Assembly: GCF_000153825.1 (NCBI RefSeq)
Contig: NZ_DS022299.1
Location: 709,216-773,215, forward strand
Reading direction: 5' to 3'
DNA length: 64,000 bases
DNA from: Synechococcus sp. RS9916
GTDB lineage: Bacteria; Cyanobacteriota; Cyanobacteriia; PCC-6307; Cyanobiaceae
Shown here: positions 45,146-54,240 of the stretch, one piece after another
Numbering within the stretch: position 1 is the first letter of the stretch
How the letters are laid out: every line of letters starts with the position of its first letter
Notes under the pieces: model-generated
What the model saw: only the letters and a program-made list of their open reading frames with translations
Told to the model about the DNA's origin: nothing
The model's database searches: none
Position numbers and translations under genes: made by a program

Positions 45146-45900
45146 CAGCCGGACGTCTCCAAAAGCAACTGGAGGTACTCCAGCGTGATCAATCCATCCA
45201 CACAAGGGGGCCCTGACGTTTGCGTCAGGGGTTGATGGTGCTCACCCAGGTGATCGACCACCGCAGCAGCCCGATGAATCACCTTCGGAAGTTGTTGATC
45301 CCAGAGTGATGGCGTGACCAGGCAGGGCATCGAAGCATGAACGGCAGCCGTCAACCCAGCCGCTGAGTCTTCAACCGCCAAACACCGATTGGCAGCAGCA
45401 CCACTGCTGTTCACCGCATGGAGATAGGGGTCGGGGTGGGGTTTATGCCGCTGCACATCATTGGCGCTGATGGAGCCCTCAAAAGGGTTCGCAGCTCCGG
45501 GGAACAGGCCCTCCATCAAGGCCTCGACGGAGGCCCGACCGCTGCTGGTCACGATCCATTGGCGAACGCCCGCGGCTCTTAATTCATTGAGAAGCCTTGC
45601 CACTCCGGGACGCAAGCAAACAGCTCCGCTGCGGATGCGGGCCAAGTAGTGGCTTTGCTTCACCTGCTTGAGCTGTTCGAGAGCTTCAGGATTGAGTGGA
45701 TGGCCTTGTTGCTCAGCGAAGAAAGCCATGCGTTGGCCGCCTCCAGGAATGGCCAGCAACTGTTGGTAGAGGGTCCGATTCCAGTGCCAGGGAAGGCCCA
45801 ATTCCTCAAAGGCCTGATTAAAAGCTGGTCGATGGCCCTCCATCTCAGTATCGGCCAGCGTTCCGTCCACATCCCAGAACACGGCCTGCAAGCGGGGCAT
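45145..45900 (-). CDS. HAD-superfamily phosphatase, CbbY-like
   Basis: A 251-residue HAD hydrolase with motif I FWDVDGTLADTE, motif II IVTSSGRASVEALM, the conserved KPHPDPYLHA lysine, and motif IV LAVEDSAAGLTAAV. The helical cap after motif I suits CbbY-type sugar phosphatases; in plants a relative dephosphorylates xylulose-1,5-bisphosphate, an inhibitor of RuBisCO. The substrate here is not known. The start at 45900 (MPRLQAVFWD) is chosen over the upstream extension, which is not conserved in type. Confidence 0.82.
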   Translation of the reverse strand: MPRLQAVFWDVDGTLADTEMEGHRPAFNQAFEELGLPWHWNRTLYQQLLAIPGGGQRMAFFAEQQGHPLNPEALEQLKQVKQSHYLARIRSGAVCLRPGVARLLNELRAAGVRQWIVTSSGRASVEALMEGLFPGAANPFEGSISANDVQRHKPHPDPYLHAVNSSGAAANRCLAVEDSAAGLTAAVHASMPCLVTPSLWDQQLPKVIHRAAAVVDHLGEHHQPLTQTSGPPCVDGLITLEYLQLLLETSG

Positions 45901-45928
45901 CAACGCTGTTGCGAAGTCATGGTTTTGA

Positions 45929-47866
45929 TTGAACCAGACTCCACAATGCAACGACCCAAGAGCAGCGTTTGTGTCAACCGCCGCCCAGCCTCAGCTCTGG
46001 CAATTGCCGTTGGCCACCGATGCCACGCCGTTGCAGACGCTCCCGCTGCCTCTGCCGCTACGCGCTGTGTTGATGCGCCGCGGCATCAACGATCTTGATC
46101 AGGCCAAGCAATGGCTGACCCCGTCGGCCTTACCACCTGCCGATCAGCACTTTCCAGGACTTCAACCGGCTGTCACCCGATTAATCGCAGCGTGCCAATC
46201 GGGCGAGACGCTGGCGATCTGCGGTGATTACGACGCCGATGGGATGACCAGTACAGCTCTGCTGATCCGAGCGCTGCAACCCCTTGGTGCCCGTCCGGTC
46301 GCCGCCATTCCCAGTCGCATGGATGACGGCTACGGCCTGAATGTGCGCATGGTCGAAGAGCTGCATCAGCAAGGGGTGCGCTTACTGGTCACAGTCGACA
46401 ACGGGGTCGCAGCAGAAGCGGCCCTGGCGCGGGCCAAGGATCTGGACGTGCAGGTGATCATCACGGATCACCACACCATTCCGGATCCTCCGCCCCAGGC
46501 GCTTGCCCTGCTTCACCCCGCCACCACGCCTGTCGATTCCCCTTACCGGGGCCTGGCAGGTGTTGGACTTGCCTATGTGTTGGCACGATCGTTGGCCGAA
46601 GCGCTGGAGAAGCCCGAGGCGATCTCCAGTGCTCGCGATCTGTTCTGCATCGGCACGATTGCTGACATGGCACCGCTGACTGGAGCGAATCGGGCATGGC
46701 TTCGTGAAGGCCTTGATCACTTACACCGCACCCGTTGTGCTGGTTTGAGGGCCCTGCAACAACTGAGCGGTCTGGAGGATCGAGCACTGCGTGCTGATGA
46801 TGTCGGATTTCAGATCGCTCCCAGGATCAATGCCGTCGGTCGACTGGGAGAACCCTCGTTGGTGGTGGATCTGCTCACCGAAAACGACACCGATACCGCA
46901 GTTGAGCTGGCCCGGAAGTGTGATGGGCTCAACCGTCAGCGGCGTGAGCTCTGCGACGCCATCGAAGCGGAAGCCGTCGCCTTGGTGGAATCCAACGCCA
47001 AGTCGATCGCACCCTTTCTTCTCCTGGCACAAGGCCACTGGCACCACGGGGTGATTGGAATCGTGGCTGCTCGTTTGATGGAGCGTTACCAGCGACCGGC
47101 TGCTCTCCTCGCTGCCGACGGAGAGGGAATGATGCGCGCATCTGTCAGAGCCCCGGAAGGGTTCGCCGTGGATCAGGCCTTGCAAGCCTGCGCCGACCAC
47201 CTCGATCGTTTTGGTGGTCACCCTGCTGCTGGGGGATTCACTGTGAAGGCGGAACGGGTCGCGGCGTTGCACGCTCAGCTCAATGGCATTGCTGAGCACT
47301 GGATGGAGTCGCGTTTGAAGGGCCGCGTTGTGAAGCCCGAAGCGCTGCTTCGCTTTGAGCAGATTGACCGCTCCCTGTGGACCTCGCTCAGAACGCTGGA
47401 GCCCTTCGGCATCGGCAACCCCGCTCCCCTGTTCTGGGCGCGCAACTGTGATGTGCTCGAACAACGAATGCTGCGCGGTGGGCACTTGAAACTGCGCCTG
47501 CGCCAAGGAGCCACCCTCCTCGATGCCATCGCCTGGCGTTGGCGCGAGAACGCAACCATTCCGGATCAGATTGATCTGGCCTTCCGGCTGTCAATGAACC
47601 GTTGGCAAGGGGAGGAGCGCCTCCAGCTCGAAATCGTGGCCTTGCGTGCGCATCACAGCACCATGCTTCTCCAACGGGGGCAGCAGACCTACAGCTGTGA
47701 GCAACGCGACGGGACGCAGATCACCCTCACCAACCCTGATGGCGCACAGCTGATTGTGCAAACCGGGGATGACGGGCTGCTTCAGTGCGACGACAGCAGA
47801 GCATCCCACCCCTACGTTGCAAGCCTGATCGAAGAGGCCGCCATCGGTCTCGGCATGCAGCCATGA
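45929..47866 (+). CDS. recJ: single-strand-specific exonuclease RecJ
   Basis: About 645 residues. The DHH-family motifs are clear: CGDYDADGMTSTALL, MDDGYGLN, VDNGVAAEAALA, ITDHHTIP, and the DHHA1 segment (FAVDQALQACADHLDRFGGHPAAGGF). RecJ degrades 5' single strands in recombination and mismatch repair. The start is uncertain: TTG at 45929 gives the full frame; a GTG at 45971 gives a product 14 residues shorter. Its stop overlaps the ClC start by four bases (ATGA). Confidence 0.93.
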   Translation: MNQTPQCNDPRAAFVSTAAQPQLWQLPLATDATPLQTLPLPLPLRAVLMRRGINDLDQAKQWLTPSALPPADQHFPGLQPAVTRLIAACQSGETLAICGDYDADGMTSTALLIRALQPLGARPVAAIPSRMDDGYGLNVRMVEELHQQGVRLLVTVDNGVAAEAALARAKDLDVQVIITDHHTIPDPPPQALALLHPATTPVDSPYRGLAGVGLAYVLARSLAEALEKPEAISSARDLFCIGTIADMAPLTGANRAWLREGLDHLHRTRCAGLRALQQLSGLEDRALRADDVGFQIAPRINAVGRLGEPSLVVDLLTENDTDTAVELARKCDGLNRQRRELCDAIEAEAVALVESNAKSIAPFLLLAQGHWHHGVIGIVAARLMERYQRPAALLAADGEGMMRASVRAPEGFAVDQALQACADHLDRFGGHPAAGGFTVKAERVAALHAQLNGIAEHWMESRLKGRVVKPEALLRFEQIDRSLWTSLRTLEPFGIGNPAPLFWARNCDVLEQRMLRGGHLKLRLRQGATLLDAIAWRWRENATIPDQIDLAFRLSMNRWQGEERLQLEIVALRAHHSTMLLQRGQQTYSCEQRDGTQITLTNPDGAQLIVQTGDDGLLQCDDSRASHPYVASLIEEAAIGLGMQP

Positions 47867-49227
47867 GGTCTGACCCGCGGCACCACGAGCATCTGTTCCC
47901 TGGACTGGTGGACCGACGGGCTTCGACCGTCAAAGCCCTGGCCCGTCATTTCATCGGGTTGGTGGTGGTGGGCATTGCCATTGGCCTGGCGTGTTGGCCT
48001 TTGAACGTGGTCGATCGTCTGCAGTCGTTGCTGTTTGCGCGGTTGCCGACAACGGCCTCAGCATGGTCATGGCCAGGGGTTGGCATCGCACTGCTGCCAG
48101 TGGTGGTGATGCCGACACTGCTGATGCTGCAACGCGGCCCCTGGCGCGCCGGGGCTGGGTCCGGCATTCCTTCCACCATGAATGCGCTTGAGGATCCCGG
48201 CCTGATGCCCAGCGCCATGGCGACGCCAGGCACCGTGCAACGGGGGATTCTCTGGTCGATTGCCACTGCCGCGATGTTCCCCCTTGGGCGTGAAGGGCCC
48301 GTGGTTCAAGTGGGTGCAGCTGTGGCACGCGCGATCCATCGACGCTGGGGCCAATGGCTTCCAAGCCTGAATGAAAGGCAGATGGTCGCCATCGGGGGTG
48401 GTGCGGGACTAGCCGGTGGGTTCAACACCCCCCTGCTCGGAGCGGTGTTCATGTTGGAGGAACTCAGCACCGATTACGCCATCACAACCATCTGGCCTGC
48501 TCTGGTGATCAGTGTGGCGGCCGCCGGCTTCAGCAACCTCGGCGGCCAGCCCATTTTCGGCCTGGGAGTGATCAACGTGATGACACCGGAACCGGATCAA
48601 CTGTTGATGGCTCTGCCGATCGGCGTGGCCGGCGGGATCGTCGGTGGCTTGTTCAGCCGGGGATTGGTCTGGGCCACTGGCCGAATCTCCCCAATGGTGC
48701 AGCGCTATCCAATCCGCACTGGCCTGTGTCTTGGTGGCGGGCTATGTCTCTTGGCCCTCACAACCTGGGGCACCAGCACCGGAGACGGTGAATCGTTGTT
48801 AAGGCAGCTCATCCAAGAGGGCATGCCCAATGGCAATCCTGATGGGGGCTCATTGTTTATCGGTCTGAGCAGTCTTTGGATCACTGCAGGGAGGGTAATC
48901 GGTCCGATGCTGGCTCTCGCACCAGGAGTGCCTGGAGGTCTTATCGACCCGTCCCTCACCTTCGGAGGCTTGCTCGGCTACACCATCTGCGCGGTGCTCG
49001 GGTTCAGTCAACACCTAGGGATTGCCCTAGGACTCGCCGCCGGGCTCTCAGGGGCCACGCAACTTCCCCTGGTTTCGATCGTGTTTGCGTGGCGACTGAC
49101 AGGCGACCAGCAACTGTTCGCTGGTGTGGTTTTGGCCGCTGTGATTGCTGCATACACGGGCCGGCTGATTGCACGCCAGCCCGTTTATCACGCACTCAGC
49201 CTGCTTCAGAGAGCGCCGCGACGATAG
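47863..49227 (+). CDS. ClC-family chloride channel or chloride/proton antiporter
   Basis: A 454-residue ClC with about 10 or more hydrophobic segments. Selectivity motifs are [26 protein letters not shown] (gating glutamate present) and [16 protein letters not shown]. Whether it is a channel or an exchanger cannot be told without locating the internal proton glutamate. The start at 47863 is in the ATGA overlap with recJ. The last 22 bases overlap the minus-strand psb30. Confidence 0.88.
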
Positions 49228-49313
49228 AAAAGGATGAAGATCACGGCTGGGCCAGCAAGGGTGATCAGGGCGAGAGCCCCAAAGTTTGCGATCAGATGAA
49301 AATCGATACCCAT
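49206..49313 (-). CDS. psb30: photosystem II protein Psb30 (Ycf12)
   Basis: A 35-residue frame, [20 protein letters not shown] then [15 protein letters not shown], on the minus strand. A single transmembrane helix followed by a basic C-terminus matches cyanobacterial Psb30/Ycf12, a low-mass photosystem II core subunit. It is convergent with, and overlaps by 22 bases, the end of the ClC gene. The frame is shorter than typical gene-calling cutoffs and could be missed in annotation. Confidence 0.85.
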
Positions 49314-49422
49314 GGGGAAAGAACGGCAATCCGTGGCAATGATCTCATCAAGCTAGAGAACACGCCAGTGGATTCAGCCCCACATCCCCTGCCACTGTGA
49401 TGGCTTGTCACAGCTTTCAGCC

Positions 49423-49797
49423 ATGGCACACGGCACACCGACCTGGACCTGCATCCATCACTGCGGAGCCTGTTGCCGATTGGCGCCGGAAGAACGGCAG
49501 GAAGCGTTAGACGCCCTCACTGAAGAGCAGAGAGAGACCTATCTCGGCATGGTCGGTGAAGACGGCTGGTGCAAGCACTACGACAGTGGTGGACGTCGCT
49601 GCCGGATCTACGCGGAGCGCCCGGACTTCTGCCGGGTCAGCAGCCTCGCTGATCTCTTTGATGTGCCGGCCGAGGACACCGATGCCTTTGCCATTGCTTG
49701 CTGCAATCAACAGATTCGTTCGCTCTATGGCGGTCGAAGCAGTGAGATGCGTAGGTTTACGCGTGCTGTGAACCGAACCGTCAAAGGGAATGCCTGA
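49423..49797 (+). CDS. YkgJ-family cysteine-cluster protein
   Basis: A 124-residue protein with the zinc- or iron-binding motif CIHHCGACC (C-x3-C-x2-CC) near the N-terminus and further cysteines (WCKHY, CRIYAERPDFC, ACC). This is the YkgJ (UPF0153) cysteine-cluster family, whose biochemistry is unsettled. The start is ATG 49423 (MAHGTPTWTC); TTG at 49405 is possible. It overlaps the next gene by eight bases. Confidence 0.82.
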   Translation: MAHGTPTWTCIHHCGACCRLAPEERQEALDALTEEQRETYLGMVGEDGWCKHYDSGGRRCRIYAERPDFCRVSSLADLFDVPAEDTDAFAIACCNQQIRSLYGGRSSEMRRFTRAVNRTVKGNA

Positions 49798-50164
49798 GGT
49801 CGAGACCACCAACAGAGCATCCCTGTCGCCAGACACCGTTGCGTCAAAAGAGCAAAGCCAGGGGCTTGGTTTCACAGCCGTGATGCTGAGCACCTTCACA
49901 ACGGTGTTTGTTGCTGAGCTCGGGGATAAAACCCAACTGGCAACGCTGTTGCTGTCGGCTCAATCCGGCCAACCCTTGCTGGTGTTCATCGGGGCAGCCT
50001 TTGCCCTGATCTGCTCGAGCCTGGTGGGGGTGCTTGTGGGCCAATGGCTGTCCAAGATCCTGCCGCCCGAACGCTTGGAGCAAATGGCAGGAGTGCTGAT
50101 GGTCGGATTAGGGCTTTGGCTGGGATTTCAGGCCCTGCAGTCGCTGATCCAACACTCGATTTGA
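49790..50164 (+). CDS. GDT1/TMEM165-family protein, first half-size unit
   Basis: A 124-residue membrane protein with about three transmembrane helices and the ExGDK motif VAELGDKTQLATLLL. Single-domain members of this UPF0016 family occur as pairs that together form the six-helix Mn2+/Ca2+ exporter, as reported for heteromeric cyanobacterial pairs that move manganese from the cytoplasm. Its N-terminal extension (SPDTVASKEQSQG) is cytoplasmic-like. It starts inside the YkgJ gene, and its partner follows 12 bases after its stop. Confidence 0.82.
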   Translation: MPEVETTNRASLSPDTVASKEQSQGLGFTAVMLSTFTTVFVAELGDKTQLATLLLSAQSGQPLLVFIGAAFALICSSLVGVLVGQWLSKILPPERLEQMAGVLMVGLGLWLGFQALQSLIQHSI

Positions 50165-50176
50165 TCTCTCGGATCC

Positions 50177-50485
50177 ATGGATTTCCCCCTGTTGCTGTCC
50201 ACCTTTCTGACGGTGTTCCTCGCAGAGCTTGGCGACAAAACCCAGCTGGCCACCGTCGCAATCAGCGGCACCTCTAACCGACCGCTGGCGGTCTTTATCG
50301 GTTCATCCAGTGCCTTGGTGTTGGCCAGCCTGATCGGTGCCATCGCCGGTGGATCAATGGCCAACGTCGTCCCCGCTGAGGTGCTTCAACTGATTGCCTC
50401 GGTGGGTTTTCTGGTGATCGGTCTACGTCTGCTTTGGCCGATGCTGAAAGGAATGCAAGAACCCCTTGGTTCTGAGCAGGACTGA
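50177..50485 (+). CDS. GDT1/TMEM165-family protein, second half-size unit
   Basis: A 102-residue partner of the previous gene with the second ExGDK motif FLAELGDKTQLATVAISG and about three helices. In fused eukaryotic and full-length bacterial proteins, the two halves pack as an inverted repeat; here they are separate genes. Together they are predicted to export Mn2+ from the cytoplasm, to the thylakoid lumen or periplasm. Confidence 0.82.
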   Translation: MDFPLLLSTFLTVFLAELGDKTQLATVAISGTSNRPLAVFIGSSSALVLASLIGAIAGGSMANVVPAEVLQLIASVGFLVIGLRLLWPMLKGMQEPLGSEQD

Positions 50486-50536
50486 CTGCTGACGGGCCCT
50501 TAGAGTCGTGGTTCGCCAGGGATCCTGCCCTCCATT

Positions 50537-50578
50537 CCCTGAACGTCGGTTCAGGGCAGTGGTCATTGGTGATCACCA
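50537..50578. repeat. hairpin and palindrome upstream of the Zam-like gene
   Basis: CCCTGAAC-GTCG-GTTCAGGG (50537-50556) is a perfect 8-bp stem without a T-run. The 12-base palindrome TGGTGATCACCA (50567-50578) follows 10 bases later. Both lie in the 129-base gap before the Zam-like gene. They could be transcript ends of the manganese genes or elements of the next gene's leader. Confidence 0.5.
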
Positions 50579-50614
50579 CCCCCGGTCCTGTAGGCCGGCC
50601 AGCCCAAAGCAACG

Positions 50615-52960
50615 ATGAAGTTCTCGGTCGCCGATCTCCTCGACCATCTGCCAGTTTCCGGTTCACTCGAAACGGCGAAGCTTGAAAAGATCCTCCGGCT
50701 CAGCAACCGCGCTGAAAAAGAGGGCCTCAGCTTGGCGCTGCAAAGCCTGAACAAGCTGGGATTGCTTCAGTTGGGCGACGACGGCGCTGTCTGCCGTGGA
50801 GACGACAGCGACTTGATCGAAGGGCGACTGCGTTGCAGCAGCAAAGGCTTTTGCTTCGCCATCCGCGAAGACGGCGGCGAAGACATCTATATCCGCGACC
50901 ATCAGCTCAATCACGCCTGGAATGGCGATCGTGTGCTGGTCCGCATCACGCGCGACGGAGGCCGAAGACGGTCACCCGAAGGTGGCGTTCAATGCATCTT
51001 GGAGCGCAACACCACCAGTCTTCTCGCTCAGATCGACCGTCAGGAGGAGCGTCTGCTGGCGTTGCCCCTCGACGACCGCGTCTTGGCAACCATTGAGTTG
51101 CCGGATGCTGATGCCAGCCATCTGAGCGATGGCACAAATCCCTCGGTGGTCGAGGTTGCCGTTGACCGTTTCCCCGTCGCCCAATTCGCAGCCCGCGGTC
51201 ATGTGGCGCGTCCCCTACCGCTGGATGCAGGGCCGGATGGAGACAGGGAACTTCTACTGACCAAAGCCCATCTGCATCAGCGTCCCGCGGCCCCTCGAGC
51301 GACCGCAAAAGCCCCTTCCACCAAGAAACGGCACGACCTCACAGCCCAACCAGCCCTGTTGCTCCAGAGCTGGTCGGGAGCACAAGCTCCATGCCTTCCA
51401 GCAGTGCACGTCGAACCCCACGACGGTGGCTGCAGATTATGGATTCATGCCCCAACTGTGGCCGAGCGCCTCAACGGAGGCAGCAGCATCGACCAGTGGT
51501 TACAGGAGCAAGGAGAAGCGCTCTGCCTGGGTGACACCTGGCAACCACTTCTCAGCAACAACCTCACGCAAGCATCCAAATTCAGTCCAGGCACCACCCA
51601 GGAGGCGATTTCACTGCGCGTTGATGTTGATGCCGATGGTCATCTGGGCGAGTGGCAATTTCAGCTCAGCACCGTGCGGCCCGTTGCCTCAGTGACCAGC
51701 GAGGCGATGGCGGCTCTCGCCGCTCGCAAACCCAAGGCGCGTACGGTTCCCGCAGCGTTGAAGCCTCTCAAGGATCATCTAGGCCAACTGGAAACTCTCC
51801 TGTTCTGTGCCCGCAGTTTGAACAAGGGATTCCAGCAGGACGGAGCCATTGAACTGGATTTACCGAATCCGCAGGTCGAGCCGCTTGGCGATCTGCGCTA
51901 TTCGCGCCCGGATGCCTGTCTTCATCAATGGTTAGCCCCGTTACGGGAAGACGACCCCAACGCCATTCTCGCAGTGCTGATCCGCGCGGCAGACCGTTGT
52001 TGGGCGATGCATGCTGCAGACCTCAAATTGCCCGCCCTGGTTCTTGAGTCTCCCGAAGCCGATGGCTCAACGCTGACGGATGTGGCCAAGACGGCCATTG
52101 GCCTGGATCTCCCGCTCGAACTGGATGAAGACGGCACCCCATCCCCTTCCGATCTGGCCAAAGCCTTCAAGGACAGCCCGCTGCGACGGATGCTGGAGCT
52201 TCAGATGCGCCAAGCGTTCAGCGATCCGATGGTGCGTTTGAAAGGTCTGGCACCAAACCAACGAACGGACAACGACGACACGACGTCTGATCAGGCTGAC
52301 GAGGCCACGACGCAGGTCAGTGAGAAAGCCCTGGCTGGCACGGGTGGAGCCCCTTGGTGCTGCCCAACCCTTCACGCCACGGATCTGATCAATCAACAAG
52401 TGCTCAGCACGCTTCTCAACGATGGCAAGGACCGTCCCACCGTTCGCCACAAGGAAAAGGTCACTCTGGGGCTGCGCGGTGTGGGTGGATCGATCACGTG
52501 GCCTCTCATCACCGCCTCGCAGGAGCAAAAGCTGTTCGACAACCTCAAGGAACGGCAGATCCTGCGGCTGAATAACCGCCGTCGCCAAGTCGCCGAGCTG
52601 GAGAAAGATCTCGTGGCTATGGCACAAGCTCGCAGTGCTGAACCGATGGTTGGTGAGGAGCACCCTGGTCGGATCAGTGGTGTCCAGAGTTACGGATTCT
52701 TTGTTGAACTCCCTCCAGCGATGGTGGAGGGAATGGTGCATGTCAGCTCCCTCAACGACGACTGGTATGAATACCGATCCCGTCAAAACCGTCTGGTCGG
52801 TCGACGCAATCGACGTGTTTATCAAATTGGTGATGAGGTGACTGTGCGCGTGGTCAAGGTGGACGTTTTACGCAACCAGATCGATCTCGACATCGTGACC
52901 ACGGAGATTCAGAAAGACGACGATCATTCGAATCTTCCCGTTGCTGTTAGCGACGCCTGA
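50615..52960 (+). CDS. Zam/RNase R-like protein with degenerate RNB domain
   Basis: A 781-residue protein with the RNase II/R layout: an N-terminal winged-helix/cold-shock part (EGRLRCSSKGFCFAIREDGG about 69-88), an RNB-like centre, and a C-terminal S1 domain (about 683-765, GRISGVQSYGFFVELP, MVEGMVHVSSL). The length matches cyanobacterial Zam proteins, linked to acetazolamide resistance in Synechocystis. The RNB aspartate cluster (consensus DxxDAxDxDDA) and the TSPIRRYxDL motif are not recognisable; the latter region reads PTLHATDLINQQVL. I infer an RNA-binding protein without exonuclease activity. The other RNB gene in the window is intact. Confidence 0.8.
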   Translation: MKFSVADLLDHLPVSGSLETAKLEKILRLSNRAEKEGLSLALQSLNKLGLLQLGDDGAVCRGDDSDLIEGRLRCSSKGFCFAIREDGGEDIYIRDHQLNHAWNGDRVLVRITRDGGRRRSPEGGVQCILERNTTSLLAQIDRQEERLLALPLDDRVLATIELPDADASHLSDGTNPSVVEVAVDRFPVAQFAARGHVARPLPLDAGPDGDRELLLTKAHLHQRPAAPRATAKAPSTKKRHDLTAQPALLLQSWSGAQAPCLPAVHVEPHDGGCRLWIHAPTVAERLNGGSSIDQWLQEQGEALCLGDTWQPLLSNNLTQASKFSPGTTQEAISLRVDVDADGHLGEWQFQLSTVRPVASVTSEAMAALAARKPKARTVPAALKPLKDHLGQLETLLFCARSLNKGFQQDGAIELDLPNPQVEPLGDLRYSRPDACLHQWLAPLREDDPNAILAVLIRAADRCWAMHAADLKLPALVLESPEADGSTLTDVAKTAIGLDLPLELDEDGTPSPSDLAKAFKDSPLRRMLELQMRQAFSDPMVRLKGLAPNQRTDNDDTTSDQADEATTQVSEKALAGTGGAPWCCPTLHATDLINQQVLSTLLNDGKDRPTVRHKEKVTLGLRGVGGSITWPLITASQEQKLFDNLKERQILRLNNRRRQVAELEKDLVAMAQARSAEPMVGEEHPGRISGVQSYGFFVELPPAMVEGMVHVSSLNDDWYEYRSRQNRLVGRRNRRVYQIGDEVTVRVVKVDVLRNQIDLDIVTTEIQKDDDHSNLPVAVSDA

Positions 52961-52975
52961 AGAGAGGAGTCATCC

Positions 52976-53614
52976 TTGTCGAACCCCATCAACAACGACG
53001 TGGACTCACTCCCGTACGTGCTTGCGGTGAGTGGAGCTTCAGCCCAACAACTGGCAGAACGCTCACTACAGCTGCTTCTTGAGAACGATCGTCATGTGCA
53101 CCTGATTCTCAGCCGCGGGGCCCACGAGGTGTGGTCTGCGGAATTGGAGGTGCATGTTCCTGTCGAACCGGAGGCCCAGGCCCGTTTCTGGCGTGATCGC
53201 CTTAAGTGCAGCAAAGGAACCCTGGAATGCCATCGCTGGAACGATCAAGCGGCCAGCATTGCCAGTGGCAGTGTTCGCACGCGCGGGATGGTCATCGTCC
53301 CCTGCAGCATGGGCACCGTCGGGCGCATTGCCGCCGGTGTGGCCACCGACTTGGTTGAGCGTTGCGCCGATGTTCATCTCAAAGAAGGGCGCCCCTTGGT
53401 ACTGGCACCCCGGGAAATGCCATGGAATCTGATTCATTTGCGCAATCTCACCTCACTGGCTGAAGCCGGCGCCAGGATTGCTCCGCCGATTCCAGCCTGG
53501 TACACCCAACCCAAGACGCTTGATGACATGGTCGATTTCCTGGTGGTTCGACTCTTCGACGGACTCGGTGAGTCTCTGAAGCCGATTCAGCGATGGCGGG
53601 ACACTGACGCATGA
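52976..53614 (+). CDS. ubiX: UbiX-type flavin prenyltransferase
   Basis: A 212-residue protein with the flavoprotein fold signature AVSGASAQQLAERSLQLL, VIVPCSMGTVGRIAAGVATDL, and RPLVLAPREMPWNLIHLRNL. UbiX joins a dimethylallyl group to FMN to make the prenylated flavin used by UbiD decarboxylases, needed for quinone synthesis; no ubiD is in the window. The start is TTG at 52976. It is 15 bases after the Zam-like gene and overlaps the next gene by four bases. Confidence 0.92.
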   Translation: MSNPINNDVDSLPYVLAVSGASAQQLAERSLQLLLENDRHVHLILSRGAHEVWSAELEVHVPVEPEAQARFWRDRLKCSKGTLECHRWNDQAASIASGSVRTRGMVIVPCSMGTVGRIAAGVATDLVERCADVHLKEGRPLVLAPREMPWNLIHLRNLTSLAEAGARIAPPIPAWYTQPKTLDDMVDFLVVRLFDGLGESLKPIQRWRDTDA

Positions 53615-54195
53615 CCCGTCTGCAGAAACTTCTGCTGTTGCCCTGCCTGAGTCCTTTGGCTGTCGCCCTGGTCGTTGGCGGTTTGAATCTGCGGCAACCG
53701 ACGGCTCTGCGCCTGCTGACGTGGCGCTCGGGCAATTTGCCGATGGGAGCGTGGATCGCACTGGCCGCTGCCGGCTCTGCCCTGTTCACAGCAGGGGCGT
53801 CTCTGACAGCAGGAGCCACCGCCACTCCCTTACGCCGTCAAGTCCATCGCCCGATTGGGTGGGAGAGTGACGCGGAGCCAGCCTGGCGACCAAGATCCGA
53901 GGATTGGCCCAGGGATGCAGACCATTCAGAGGCGACACCGTCCACAAACCCGACGATGGTGTGGCCTGAACGCGATGTGCGCGACCCAGCTCCCACCGTG
54001 TCCGTCCCTTTCAAAGTGGTTAGACGGGGATCAAGACCCTTCAGTACGGCTTCAGCACGCGGTGACTCCAGCGTCAGCAGTGCGTCCTCGAGCAACAGCA
54101 GCACCGAGGAGGAGACGAATCCTCAAACAGCTTCCACGCCAACCACGGGCTTAAGCACCGACGACTGGGATCAACCCTTGCCTGGAGGCTGGTGA
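53611..54195 (+). CDS. membrane protein of unknown function with disordered tail
   Basis: A 194-residue protein with two N-terminal transmembrane segments (LLLLPCLSPLAVALVVGGLNL and AWIALAAAGSALFTAGASL) and a hydrophilic, Ser/Thr/Asp/Pro-rich C-terminal 130 residues containing a serine run (SSVSSASSSNSSTEEE). No domain is recognised. It starts in the ubiX stop (ATGA-type overlap) and lies between ubiX and DUF2996, both linked to quinone or photosynthesis functions. Confidence 0.65.
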   Translation: MTRLQKLLLLPCLSPLAVALVVGGLNLRQPTALRLLTWRSGNLPMGAWIALAAAGSALFTAGASLTAGATATPLRRQVHRPIGWESDAEPAWRPRSEDWPRDADHSEATPSTNPTMVWPERDVRDPAPTVSVPFKVVRRGSRPFSTASARGDSSVSSASSSNSSTEEETNPQTASTPTTGLSTDDWDQPLPGGW

Positions 54196-54240
54196 TCCTT
54201 GCCCAGAGCTGATTACAGTTCCGCCAGTGAAGGAAATCTG

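Noticed and set aside
46721-47506. Minus-strand frame of 261 residues inside recJ
   Set aside because: Antisense to the RecJ catalytic region with no recognisable domains or ribosome binding site; a shadow frame.
49395-49413. CRP-like site CTGTGA-N7-TCACAG before the YkgJ gene
   Set aside because: The spacer is 7 bases, not the usual 6, and it lies almost at the start codon; I see no other support.
52067-52825. Minus-strand frame of 252 residues within the Zam-like gene
   Set aside because: No family features, and the plus-strand S1 domain is clearly coding.
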